Origin: Fasciola hepatica
Taxonomy: Eukaryota; Platyhelminthes; Trematoda; Plagiorchiida; Fasciolidae
Direction of reading: 5' to 3'
Assembly: GCA_948099385.1 (NCBI GenBank)
Contig: CANUEZ040000105.1
Coordinates: forward strand, 4,583,001 to 4,647,000
DNA: 64,000 nucleotides
Shown one piece after another: positions 1 through 10,492 of the stretch. Both the position numbers and the translations under genes were made by a program. The notes below the pieces were generated by a model. The model was not told the DNA's origin, ran no database searches, and saw only the letters and a list, made by a program, of their open reading frames with translations. The stretch's first letter is position 1; each line of letters begins with the position of its first letter.

Positions 1-310
1 CACTGATTTCAACCACTTTGCTTCCACCTACCTTCGTAGTTTCTGTCACTCTTATGCCTCGTCCTTTACCGGTTTTTATATGCCTCCATTAACCGTTGAT
101 CCGCAGCAGGGGCACACCCTGAATGCTGCTTTTTATCTGCTCTTCTTTCCTACGTAACTCCCCCTTCTTAGCCCTTTTTTCAACTCCTGTCATGTTAATT
201 TCCACATTTTCAAGAGTTTTGTCTGTTTACTCCATCACTTGTAAACAGCTGATCATGTACTTGGCATGCCTAGGACGTCTCCAAAATAAACCGTTATTAT
301 TATTCATTAT
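1..310 (+). mobile_element. 3' end of a CR1-like non-LTR retrotransposon (B-type)
   Basis: Non-coding, pyrimidine-rich sequence that ends in a TGATCATG palindrome, a GGCATGC block, then AAATAAACC and an ATT-repeat tail at about 285-310. The same order of blocks ends the element at 27,693-30,255, so this is a 5'-truncated copy of the same family entering from the left edge. Short open frames here show no RT or endonuclease motif and look like chance frames in a 3' UTR. Confidence 0.6.
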
Positions 311-1455
311 TTTATTATCATAACCCACAGCTGGAACCACGTCCAGACTGCAATCCCTCTTTATTTCAGGTTCGACGTCTCTCACTATCTCAGTCGCAAA
401 ACTGGCTAACCAAGGATGCCACTTTGACTCGTACCGACAGAGACTCAAGTGGAACCTACCATAGCAACTGGGACCGAAATCAAACCACACAACAGGAAAT
501 ACTTCTAATTGCTTATCAGATCGTTCAGCGTTTCAAACGCAACCAACACGAGTTCCAGTTCACGCGCATGCCGCTAATATACAGCCACACTCGGCTGATC
601 GACAAACACATACTTTGCCCTGCCAGACGAAACTTACGCACTCGATGTTGTACGTTACCAGAAATGACGCTGAATAACACTGAAGGCAAATGTGTCAACA
701 CATACATATGTATTTTTCAGTGAAACAGCATAATAACTCTGAAGTGCATGCGGAGATTTCCCACTTTATTATCCGTTACCACTGTTTATCTTTCCTACGA
801 CCCGTAGCCGGCTGGAAATGGACTCTCCACTTCTCGAGGACCCTCCAGTTGCGCTTTTTTATTTCAGAATGTTATATGTTACTGATCCTGAATCTAAACT
901 CGCCTTTTTATGGTCTGCTGTTTCTCCCACATCCACCAGTGTTCACTCTCACAAAATCGGTCTCCTGCTTCAAAACTCATTCCGTTTATTAAACTACGGT
1001 AAATCCGTCATTCAGGGTTTGCATTGTCTTCATGGATCGCTATCTTCTTCGCATGCGTTGATTTTCGCGAATACACTTCTTCACAATTCCCCCCCCCCCT
1101 TCCCCTTGTTCAAAATTTACTCCATCTGCAGAACCTTGGTGGGCCTCTGGTTTCCTTGGCTTGCATCATTCTCGTTCAGAATGCGTCCTTGGCACTGCGT
1201 TAACGATTTTTCGATATCTCCACCGCGCGCCAGTACCCAGCCCGGATTCAAAACCGGTTCAAAACTGCAGCGCGAACCATAATCAGAATGATCCATTCAG
1301 ACTGATGCTGGCTTTGTTTTTCCGTCTCTGATACTCTCGACTTTCATATTTAAAATTTCTGGATATTTCATTTTATTGAGTAACTTGTTGCACCATGATC
1401 ATGCGCTACAGCGTGCATCTCGATCATGGCCGAGAAATATACCAGTATTATTAAA
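311..1455 (+). mobile_element. CR1-like 3' terminal module, copy 1
   Basis: A stretch of about 1.15 kb that is repeated, by eye at roughly 85-90% identity, at 37,105-38,262 in the same orientation. A related start block (CCCAGCTGGAAC followed by CCAGACTGC) is also seen on the minus strand near 17,930, inside the 3' region of element E. It ends with TGATCATG, a second ATCATGG, GAAATATACC and an imperfect ATT tail. I read it as the 3' UTR end of a CR1-like element inserted directly after the tail of the preceding one. The 154-codon frame at 818-1282 has no recognisable domain. Confidence 0.55.
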
Positions 1456-2154
1456 GAATGGAGACGTTCATTGATGAGACACATCACATAAACCTTGGGG
1501 TTCACCTCGGTTTGTCCGAAGCATGCTACTAGCTCCCTGTCCCAAAGGATTTCGTTCCATCTACGATCCAGGGTCCCTGAATGCCTGGACGGTTCTACAC
1601 CTCCTCTGGCAGTCTATTCCAGTGGTCTACCACCCGATAGCTGACCAAGTGAGACCTAGCTATCAATCTGGACTGGACTCCCGTCAGCCTTCTCCCGTGA
1701 CCTCCTATTTGGGAGTCTGTCACCATATGGAAAACGCCCTCTCATCTAAGTCCAGAAAAATCTTTTATGACTGTATATCTTTCCGAAATCTCCCCTCAGC
1801 CACCTCCCTTCCTTGGAGAGAAGCTTGACATCCTGGAGTCCCTGTTCGTACTTCTTGCCCCACCGACCCTCAACTATGTGTTTTGCAAGACGCTGTACCT
1901 TCTCCAAGTATGCCGCGTCCTTGTTGTAGAAGGGTGGCTAAGCCTGAACACGGTTATGTAGGAGGCCTTACTATAAACACACTGGCATGAAAGCCCTCCG
2001 TTGTTGATACGATAAAACCGACCTCAGCCGGAAGAGCTCACCGAGTGCCTTTTGTGCAGGTGATGCACACTTATTCGACAACGTAAGATCAGAAGTCGCC
2101 AAAAGCCCAAGGCCTCTAACCCTGTTTACTGTGTCTATCGCAAGTGGGCCTTGG
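1456..2154. other. No gene recognised
   Basis: Roughly 700 bp between a CR1 tail and the left LTR-like repeat. Short open frames occur on both strands, but none shows a motif I recognise. Confidence 0.4.
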
Positions 2155-2330
2155 TCGTTGTAACCAAGATTGCAAACGAAGATGAACAGGTGAAACGGAT
2201 GAAGGAGTCGGTGCGGCCTTCTATAGCCTTTAGGCGTTTCGGAATCGGATCATACAGCTGAAATGGAATCGGAGAACTATTGACAAAAGTGTGAATGAAA
2301 CGTGGGATGAAACGAAGGTATCTGGACCAC
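2155..2330 (-). repeat. Left LTR-like direct repeat of the Gypsy element
   Basis: Aligns by eye, at about 70-75% identity, with 5,770-5,945 in the same orientation. Shared blocks include GGAGTC, a TATAGCCTT, ATCATACAGCT, GAATC-GAGAA-TATTG and GAAACGTGGGA or GAAACATGGGA. The two copies bracket the gag-pol remnant exactly where LTRs are expected. Ends were not resolved and no target-site duplication was identified. Confidence 0.5.
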
Positions 2331-2639
2331 CACGTTCACCCCCATCGGGAATGTTTTGTGGAGGGACATACCCGTGAAATGCAAAGGGATGTGCTATACA
2401 TAGCAAATAAACTTCATTGACAACGAAAAGGGTTGATGAGCTTATGCTTTCTTAATTAGCAAGAGCGCATGTGCAGTTGGAGTCCGCAAATTTCTTTCAC
2501 TGGGTCGAACTTTGCAGGATCTCCTGCGGAAGAGGTAAGCGAGTTACGGTCTATGGGTTCATCAAGCAATTGGTCGTCAGATCTATTGTGTCTGAGTGTT
2601 CGGGCGCATCAGGAGCAGGCGTATGTTCCACTACTGACT

Positions 2640-3420
2640 CCGGGTTGTATGCAGATTGGCAAGGCATTTAAGAGAAACTGTAACCTCCCAGCCACCATCG
2701 TTACTTACTTGTGCGTAGTTGGGATTGTCATCCCCGAGCTAAACTTCTCCTACGGCAAGATACAATTTAGGTGCACGAATAACCTTACGGATAAGCACAC
2801 GATCCGAGGTTAGTGGCCAACTGCCGGGTGACGTACCCGTGGCAGCTTTCCGGTTATACCGGAAGACTTTCATGAGGCGTAGCGTTGTTGGTGGTAACAG
2901 AAGGGAACGGACATAATGAAGTGATTCTAAAATAGAGCTTCCCATTTTGTGATGTGCATTTGGCGCGACTTAGGCGCGTGGGTGATTGATTTCCAGAGGG
3001 TACCACGAAGGTTTCTACTTAGCCGTTACACTGCGGATTATTGACCGTTGTGCCACTGGTTGCGATACCTTGGCTTTGAGGGAAAGTTTGAGGTCTCTCA
3101 GCCATAAACGAAGATTCACGGTCGGGGTGTAAGAAGTTGGGCATTCCAAAAATAGAAAACATGTTAGGTGGGCACCCGAGAACTATGGAAGTGGATATTG
3201 CAGTACAAGAATATCCGAATGTAAGCCGTGAAAATTCAACAATATCAGAGAACAGAAAGCGATTTCTGGTGGTGTTGGGCAGGGGTCCTTTGGAGTCGAC
3301 GCTGGGACGCCCCAGTGGTGGCAATACTTTGGTGGGTTGCACGTTTGGTGGCCTGTGGAATCCAGGCTTAATTTCCGCCCACTTTTGGCATTAGGAGATG
3401 ACAGACTTAACGTCACCAAC
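2640..3420 (-). pseudogene. Ty3/Gypsy integrase remnant
   Basis: In the family this domain joins the cDNA copy of an LTR retrotransposon into the host chromosome. Reading leftward on the minus strand, the text starts with a zinc-binding relic and HRPPN-type linker near 3,380. The core follows: VDSKGPLP at about 3,285 (first catalytic Asp), a DRES-SFMAE segment near 3,110 (second Asp in the usual SDRG context), then NPQCNG followed by a stop. The C-terminal part (RSLL...ATNATPHE-like, then TVSLK) continues in shifted frames to about 2,640. At least two frameshifts and several stops make it inactive. The order after RT and RNase H fits Ty3/Gypsy rather than BEL. Identification rests on motif order and is fairly secure. 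Confidence 0.7.
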
Positions 3421-3649
3421 GAAAAAAGGGAAGGCTTCGAGATCATATGAAGTGACCCGTACTCTCCACCATGGAGTAGCACAAGGAGTTATACAAGGCA
3501 CTCAGGTCAAAATCTGCCACACTCTTACAGAATCCTTGAGAAAGAGTATCGGCCACGTGACATTTTGAGCCAGGATGATAAAATATGTCGAATCAAAGGT
3601 CTGACAGCTCCCAAAGCCAAAGCTGCATTTTTCGCTTTTTTTTAATTTT

Positions 3650-3838
3650 TTCTCTAGGTGACTGAACCAACACAAAAGCAACAGATCGCCGGTCAGTTAT
3701 CAACTTGAAATGGCGCCCAACCAGAAAATGACGCCACTCCCGCAAGGTTTTACAATGGCATAAGCTTCTCTCTTCACTGTCGAATGCTGACTTTCTGGAT
3801 ATGAAAGGGTCTGCGAAAAGAAAGCAACTTGTCGGCCA
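3650..3838 (-). pseudogene. Ty3/Gypsy RNase H remnant
   Basis: Continues directly from the RT remnant. An ETDASDMAI motif at about 3,870 marks the usual RNase H start. After one frame change the text runs GRQVAFFSQTL, then HSTVKREAYAIV, then HFLVGRHFKLITD, the standard succession in Gypsy RNase H. Several disruptions are present. It would degrade the RNA template during reverse transcription in an intact element. Confidence 0.65.
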
Positions 3839-4736
3839 TTATAAATGAGATGTGTTGATTGCCATGTCTGAAGCATCTGTTTCTAGAACAAGAGCGTCAC
3901 TCGGCTCGACAGTGACACAAACAGCTTTCTCTACCTGCTTTTCTAGTGGGTTAAAAACCACCAGCAAATTTTTCGGAAGGGGGGTGGGTTGATTTTGAAA
4001 GACTGGACTAATTTTATATGAGAGGCGAGATATCCACCGGGGATAATAGGCAGTGTTGCTTACTGCATGTTCTGATGTTTTGCTGTTGGTGGGTTTTGGA
4101 GGTCTTTGCAGCGGTTTTAGTAGCTCAGAATCCGGTTTTATTGTACCTCTGTAAACTTCAAAACCGGGAAGTGTGAAATGCCAAGTACGAATGATACTCT
4201 TTTCACCGTTGAGTGTAATAACATATATTCCAGCAACTTCGAAGAACTTTGACAAATTCAACTCGTGCTCTTGTTTTTTTGTACTGCAAATCGTTTGATT
4301 ACCCATGTAGGAGAATATACCAGAAAGCTTCTTGTTTTCGGTGATATCATCAATAGTACATTGAAAGTAAGCCACGCCGTTTGCAAAACCGAATTGAATG
4401 TGACAGAACTGGTACCGCTTGAGGCAAGCGTCAAACGCCGTACGTATATTCTCGTCTGCGCTGGTAGGGACCTGATGGTAAGCACTCGTCAGATCAAGCG
4501 TGCTATGGACTTCGTGTCTAGAGATTTTCGAGATCAAATCGTCAGATCGTGGGAACTGGTACGCGTTGGAGAGTGTTTTTACTGATGGTTTGACTATGAT
4601 GGATTATCATGCGAAGTTTGTGGTTATCATTGGAGGTTACCCAAACCAGTGCTCTCCACGGGGACTTACACGGTTTGATGTTCCCAGACCGCAACAGGCG
4701 TTGGATTTCAGATTTGCTAAAGGCTATTCCCTGCAC
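3839..4736 (-). pseudogene. Ty3/Gypsy reverse transcriptase remnant
   Basis: Two frames join into one RT. The first (4,542-4,736) carries the N-terminal block ending in an HHSQTI-type motif. The second (3,839-4,537) carries STLDLTSAYHQV, then TAFDACLKRYQFC and FGFANGVAYFQ, which are motifs A and B of Gypsy RT. They are separated by an apparent one-base insertion near 4,540. The catalytic-box position reads YMGN, so the acidic pair is lost. It ends in the ETDASD start of RNase H. In an intact element this enzyme copies the RNA genome into DNA. Flanking protease upstream and integrase downstream support the assignment. Clearly inactive. Confidence 0.75.
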
Positions 4737-4839
4737 CGAATAAAGTCTTTACTTCACGGCGATTGGCTTGCAGTTCTGTGCTAAATGCTCAAGGGAAAGT
4801 TACCGGTCAACATGGGCAGCTAGAAAACCACAGTGAGTA

Positions 4840-5140
4840 AAGGAAGGCCTAATTCCAGAAGAAGAAATCCCAACAGTTTTGTATAATTTAGGAAACTCAT
4901 GGCCAGGGAGTAAGTCGGTACGCAAGTTGGTGGGGGACAGCTTTTACTATAATCGTGACGATGATCTTTGTACCGGATAGAAGGGTGTAGATGACTACAG
5001 GAGACTAGAAAAAAGTGCGGAAGCCGGTGTGACCCGTTGTTTTGAGGGAGTGATTGGCCAGCGGTGTTTATGAACAACAAAAATGGAGATATAAGTCGAA
5101 AAACTGCTTGCGTCAATAAGGGCATGTGCCGGGATATTAC
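4840..5140 (-). pseudogene. Ty3/Gypsy aspartic protease remnant
   Basis: Minus-strand text near 5,120 reads IPAHALIDAS, matching the ALIDTGSS neighbourhood of retroviral-type aspartic proteases with the Thr-Gly replaced. Further text (a PSKQRVT block, then KIIVTI and QLAYRLTPW) follows the usual protease-to-RT linker order. It sits between gag and RT, as expected. Decayed by substitutions and frameshifts, so the domain boundaries are approximate. Confidence 0.45.
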
Positions 5141-5189
5141 TGAGAACAGGATTCTTGACTGTACCAGATTTAACCTGCAGGTCGGGAGA

Positions 5190-5571
5190 CGTGTTTTATC
5201 CGCTGCGGAATACAAAGAATAATGATCAAAATCTCGTACCATGGATTGCTTATGAGCTAATTCTAATTGTCTTGCAACGATATTAGTACTTTTGGGGTTT
5301 GAATTTTTCTCCTCCAACAGTCTCTGCGGGCTATGGTTCGACGACGGCCCGCCAATAAATGCAGCTCGAATAAGCTCCTCACGATACTTCCCAGGACTGG
5401 CAGACTTGAAATCATAGTGGGCAGAAAGAGTTTCCAGCTTCTGAAGATACCGGTCAAAAGGCTGATCATGTTTTCGTCTTGTAGTTGACAGAGCAAGCAA
5501 AGAAAAGATAGCATTTTCGGTCGCAAGTAGGAACTTCTCAGAGTATTTAAGCCTTGTCGAAATTTTGACAA
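5190..5571 (-). pseudogene. Ty3/Gypsy gag remnant
   Basis: Two overlapping frames (5,263-5,571 and the first 100 codons of 4,820-5,500) together give a gag-like helical segment: a GLNTLRSSYLRPK start, then HDQPFDRYLQKLETLS, EELIRAAFIGG and a VARQLELAHKQS block. The LDQYLQKL and ELAQ-type motifs are usual in gag of metazoan Ty3/Gypsy elements. A frameshift near 5,470 splits it. It lies just inside the right LTR-like repeat. Gag forms the particle that packages the element RNA in intact relatives. Confidence 0.6.
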
Positions 5572-5769
5572 CCCTTAATGTACCCGTGGATGGACGGAGC
5601 GATAATGTTCATCAGAGTGACGAATTGTCAATATGAAGTAAATCGGCAGCAGCGAGAATACTTTGGAAGGTATTTTTCAACAAATCAATTTTTCCGAAGC
5701 GTCTGATGAGTGAGGATTAACGTCGAAACGATCAGGTCGGGGTGTGTTTTTCATATCCAAGCCGAACAA

Positions 5770-5945
5770 ATTGTAACCAGCGGTTATAAACAAACATGCA
5801 CGGGTGGAACTAATGGAGGAGTCAGACCGGTCGTTTATAGCCTTCATTCAGTTTGGAATCCAATCATACAGCTTAAACCGAATCAGAGAATTATTGGCAA
5901 AAATGTAAACGAAACATGGGAGGAAACGAGGGTAATTAGTTCGGC
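5770..5945 (-). repeat. Right LTR-like direct repeat of the Gypsy element
   Basis: Partner of 2,155-2,330. On the minus strand it is the 5' copy, followed by gag at 5,571. The divergence between the two copies (about a quarter of positions by eye) indicates an old insertion. At its right edge it abuts a CR1-type RT fragment. Confidence 0.5.
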
Positions 5946-6620
5946 ACAGTCATGTACATCAGTCAGGTCTGTCGCCATCCGTGGTAATGGTTGGCTTTTC
6001 CCAGCGTCGAACGGTAATTCTAACCCGTGTGCCCGGTTCAGAAAGGCTACTATGTCTCCCCCCAGCTCCACTCACCCCTGACCCCCCACCAGTTTCACAT
6101 CATCTGCAGAAAAGAAGCTTGTTGACTGTGGGACTGAGGCTATATCACTTAAAGCCATAAGGAACATTGGTGGGCTTAGTGCAGACTGCCGCGGTACCCC
6201 ACTAATGATGCTTTCGCAAAAAGAGTTCTTGTTATTCACTATAATGTAAAACTTTCTACCTGTAGGGAAGTCGGTCATCCAACCCGCCCTTTTTATACCA
6301 AACAACCTTACCTTGATCAGTGGAAGCCGATGATACAACGAGTTAGATGTTGTACTGAAATCAAGATATCGTACTTCATTCGGCTCACCTTCATCCTCTC
6401 TTTGAGCAATCTCGTCCAAGAAGCTCAGGAGGCTGTTCAAGCACAGCCTATCTTTTAGGAACCCATACCGAGTAGGGCCAGGTACGGAATTCCCTGGTAG
6501 GTGCCCACAGGCGTACGCCTGAAAGGTCTCTAGCACTTTGCACCAGATTCTGTTTAGGCTTACCTACCTGTAGTTACCCATAGCCGACTCACTTCCTCTC
6601 CCGGGCAAGACGAACGTCTT
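5946..6620 (-). pseudogene. CR1-like RT fragment (A-type)
   Basis: The minus-strand frame at 6,072-6,536 reads YGFLKDRLCLNSLLSFLDEI, then a YLDFSTTSNSLYHRL motif A, a SGVPRQSALSPPMFL motif B and SADDVKLV motif C. The Asp pair is kept but the preceding residue changed. Upstream text reaches a VLETF block near 6,540 and downstream text continues as ELPFDAGKSQ near 5,990. The wording is closest to the element at 43,010-45,165, so it belongs to the same family. Motif A has lost its Phe-Asp. A fragment without endonuclease. Confidence 0.7.
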
Positions 6621-6959
6621 TGCTGCAAATGTAACCAAAACCATCCTAAAAATGAATTCAAACAAAATGCAATAGGAAAGAGCTAAGGAAAGGAAGCTAT
6701 ACCCACCACAGAACTAAAACACTCAGAGAAAAACCAAAACCAATCAACCTGCGTTGGACTTGAGGGCTTTGCGCGGCTAGCTGCTAGAGACCTCTAGATA
6801 AAGGGCAACGGAATATTCCACACTTTCCAATGGGTCAGTGTAGAGATTCAAAAAATCAACCTGACAATTTATGCAGGGCAGTGAACGAATAAATCCTCGT
6901 CGATTGTCAACAATAAGGTGGAGGTTTAGCTTGTAGTTGTTGTTCTGGTCCTCTACTAT
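6621..6959. other. No gene recognised
   Basis: About 340 bp between two CR1 fragments with no open frame or repeat that I can assign. Confidence 0.35.
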
Positions 6960-7092
6960 TTTTTCTTTAATCGGTATAAAACGGCGGTATGATTTGTAGA
7001 GTGGTCACTGAATGCCCCACGTAAAGGCCCATTTTTGCTGATGGAAACAATAACCGAGCGCTTCCATTTGGCAGGTACGAGGCTGCAATTAG
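6960..7092 (-). pseudogene. CR1-like RT scrap at the landing site of element C
   Basis: A short minus-strand text beginning ASYLPNGSARLLFP matches the segment of element C near 11,930 (ASYLPIGSAR), the region just before the RT fingers. It starts exactly where the tail of element C ends. This suggests that element C inserted into an older CR1 copy of its own family. Confidence 0.45.
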
Positions 7093-10000
7093 TAATACTG
7101 ATAGTAAAAGTTTGTTTCGGAGACGCCCGAAGCATGAAATACGAGTGATCGAAATTTTACAAGCGACAAAGCTGACTGACAAAATTCAAGAAAAATTTAT
7201 AAATACTCAACACAAAGGGGGGTAGGAAGAAGCAGGAGGGAGATGAGAGGGAGATAAATGTATGCACACTAAGGATTATTGTGGGGAGTTTAAGTGAACT
7301 CGAAGACGGATTCAAATGTGGGCCCGGTTAATATGAAGTTCAAAGTCAGATGGAGCGGCTGGCTGAGCTAAGTGGGGGAGAACGGAACCTGAGAGTTTCA
7401 CATGAAGAAGAAGGAAAATCGGCATGAGGATCTATCGTTACGGGAAACGATGAAGAAAAAAGGAAAAAAGGAGAGAGGAAAGGAGGAACAAAAATCGAGT
7501 TGGATGGCTGGGGGCTAGGTGGCCATGAACTATGCTTTACTGCAATAAACGGTCGGTGTCAATTTGAAACCAGGGAGCTGGCAATGCAAGACGTAATGAG
7601 TGAGTCAGATGGCATCAGTGCCGCGGAAGAATCGAGATACGCCGAGTGTGAGGCACAGTTATAGACGAAATGGACGCCTCTCATGAGGGGCGGTGGCACT
7701 GCGGCAAAAGAACTGGCCGGCGAGGAACTGGGGGAGGCAGAGTGAACATGAGGATACAAAAATATTTATGAACATATATATATACATATCAGAGTAGGAG
7801 CAAGTAGCAGTGAAGAGACTGGACACGGGAGTAGCAGCTCTTGGAAGAGACGGATAGGGTTGGGTCGAACTGTACTGAGTTAACTTGGATAAACCCTGAT
7901 GAATTTCTTTATGACAGGTGAACATAGAGGATCAACGGCAAAAGAGGATCAACTTTGGAAGCACAGAAGTGATGGCTTGGGCAGAAGTTGACAAACGAGG
8001 GAATTTGAAGGGAAGGATGGACGAACACAGGCAAGAGTGAATCTAACAGCGTGATAATTGCAGGCGTGACATGTGGTGACGGTCAAACGTAAGTGAAGCG
8101 TTCCTAAATAGAGGTACACTTTACGGCAAGATGACCTTGAAAATGGCTAGAGAAAGCAAGGTGAATGGGAGTACTGGCTGGTTGGAGCGAGGTAAAAGAT
8201 CACTGGGGAGGGGTAAATTGGGGGTTAAAAGAAATGTGGTGCAAAAATGCCTCGGTTGTAACAGCGAATAACATGGAGGAGAAATAAGGAAGAGGAGGAT
8301 CAGAAAAATCAGGTAACGGCAGATCACATGGTTGAAAACTGTAAGTGAGAATGATAGCGTTATGATGACATAACACTGGATGGAACGCGGAAAAGTAACA
8401 CAGCCTGAAAGGCACAATAAAGATGCCTGTGTTGAGCAATGTACGAAGCAGACGACAGTGTTGGCCAAGGAAAACCAGGTGAGGGATAACGAATCAGACT
8501 ATTTCAGTGCAGATGAAGCAGGATGAAGACCGAGAAGAAGAAAAGAACCCGGACAGAAAAGCCTGTGATGGAACAAAATGCACGAAAAAGGGTTGCTTTT
8601 CAGAGTTGGGGGAATGGATCGGGAGAGTTGCTTGCTTGCAGGCCACTGCATCAATAGATTGAGCCAGAATTTGCCAATAGGTTCACTGCCTAAGAGGTTG
8701 ATCTACAGAAGAATTACGGATTCAGACATAGAAAATTTGGAGGTGGTAAAAAGATAATAAATTTGGTCGTAGAAAAATGGAAAGGTTTGAACTGCGAGCT
8801 CTTGTATGGCAATTGGTCATGGTTACTGATGTGTCCGATACGTAGTGGTGGGGAGTTCAAAATGGACAGAAATGGATATCGCAAAATAGTAGCTAGTGAG
8901 ATACGCGATCACTGAGCTCTATAAGCATATGGAGGTACCAAGTGAATACTGATTAGTAGCAGACAGGGGCGAAATGGGTGAAAAAGAACATATTTTGGGC
9001 TTGGGCAGAGTAAAAATGGATGGGGCGAGAGTGACATCATGCTGTGATGGTTGTCACTGTGAAACACGATATGAACAAAAACAGAACGGATGGGTGTGCA
9101 TACGGAGGTAGAACAATGCGGAAGGGAAGTGGTGAGAGTGCTGACGAGAAAGATGGTTGAGCGAAATGTGGAGGAAGAATGGTAGGAGTATGCATTCCGC
9201 GACGGACAGTGATAAATGCGGTAGGACGAGCAGAGTTGGAGCGTGCAATCCGCAACCGGTGTTATTGGGTGGAGCTGACCGCGCTGTGGTCATCGAACCT
9301 GAAAAACTCTTCGTGCAGTGAAAGCAGGAGGTGTGATACACCAGCCTATTTGCACTCGCACATCGTTGCAGACGGCCTGCACGCCTGATGTGCGCCGGCC
9401 AAATCGGGGGACCTGACCGCACTCCGCGCCTTTGGGATTAGCTTGAGTGTTCATTGATGGTTGTACAGAGGGCTGAGCAACCACGATAAGGTGATATGGT
9501 CCAGGACCAACTGGACAGGTTGTGGGAACTTGGACAACACAGCCAACGGGAACAGCGATCGACAGACGGCCATACAGCTTTATCATCCAGGTGCACCAGC
9601 CAGGGAGGTGGCCAGTGTGTTGCACGAGGAGGTTGACCGGCATGAATGATAACTCGAAAGGGAATGAGATAGAGGAAGGCTGTCTGGGTATAGCCCAGCT
9701 GAGGAGCAACGGTTAAAGGACAGAAGAACAACAGTTAAGTACGGGCTCATCGATGCAGCGGACCCCTAAGAAAAATTGAGACCATGGAAAGTGAGGCTAA
9801 AGAAAGTGAAAGCATAATTGGGGGTTAAAATTTCAATGAGGAGGTTGGCATTTTACCTAGAGTAATTATTCAGCAGATAAAAGACTAAATTCTGCGTGAA
9901 ATTACGGAAGAAACTCAGCTGGGGGATATGGTGGAGGCACAGTTGGTGATGTCATAACTGGATGTAGAGTTCAGTTAGTGAGCCGCCCTGGGAGAGAGAA

Positions 10001-10492
10001 ACGACACCAGATTTTTCAGTTTAAAATCGCAGATGTGGTGATAGGAGTATATGTGGTGAGACCTGCTGTGGAAAAGAGTCAATAAAGCTGAGAGATATCG
10101 AGGAGCGTTGGGTTACTTACCATGCTTGTATTAATAATAACGGGACAGTGACAATAAATATATATATGTATAAAGCGGACCGAGGAGTGGACTGATGCAG
10201 TTTCCATAGCGTTGTTGAGGTTGGTTTCAGGGCCGCAGACGCGTTATAACTAAATGAAGTTAATTAATCGTGGGGCGGATGAGGCATATTGACAATCTGT
10301 AAGGAGTATCGCGGTGGCCACTCTATGAGTGTGAGCACGTCTGGAAGGACTTATTTCAAAGTGAAATTGGCAAGATCCTCTAGCTTGGTATGGAAAAACA
10401 ATGAGTGGAAGCAGACATGCCCTAAACAGTTGGATGGCCAAGTCTAAGGAAAGACGGTCAAATAGAGCAGTCAGAGTTCAAAAGCGGTGAAG
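7093..10492 (-). mobile_element. 3' UTR of CR1-like element C
   Basis: Long non-coding 3' region following ORF2 of element C. The block at 9,037-9,731 is a clear relative of 27,850-28,420 in element B on the other strand: both read WPAHI-RAGRLQRCASA-RLV in one frame, although neither is a maintained protein. It ends at about 7,093 with a GGGCGTCTCCGAAACAAAC motif on the minus strand and a short ATT-like tail, matching the ends at 285-310 and 30,240. About 3.4 kb of 3' UTR is long for a CR1 element. A TA-rich run occurs near 10,160. Confidence 0.55.

Noticed and set aside
818..1282. 154-codon protein in the CR1 3' module
   Set aside because: No domain, and the corresponding frame in the second copy is broken differently. 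It is likely UTR.
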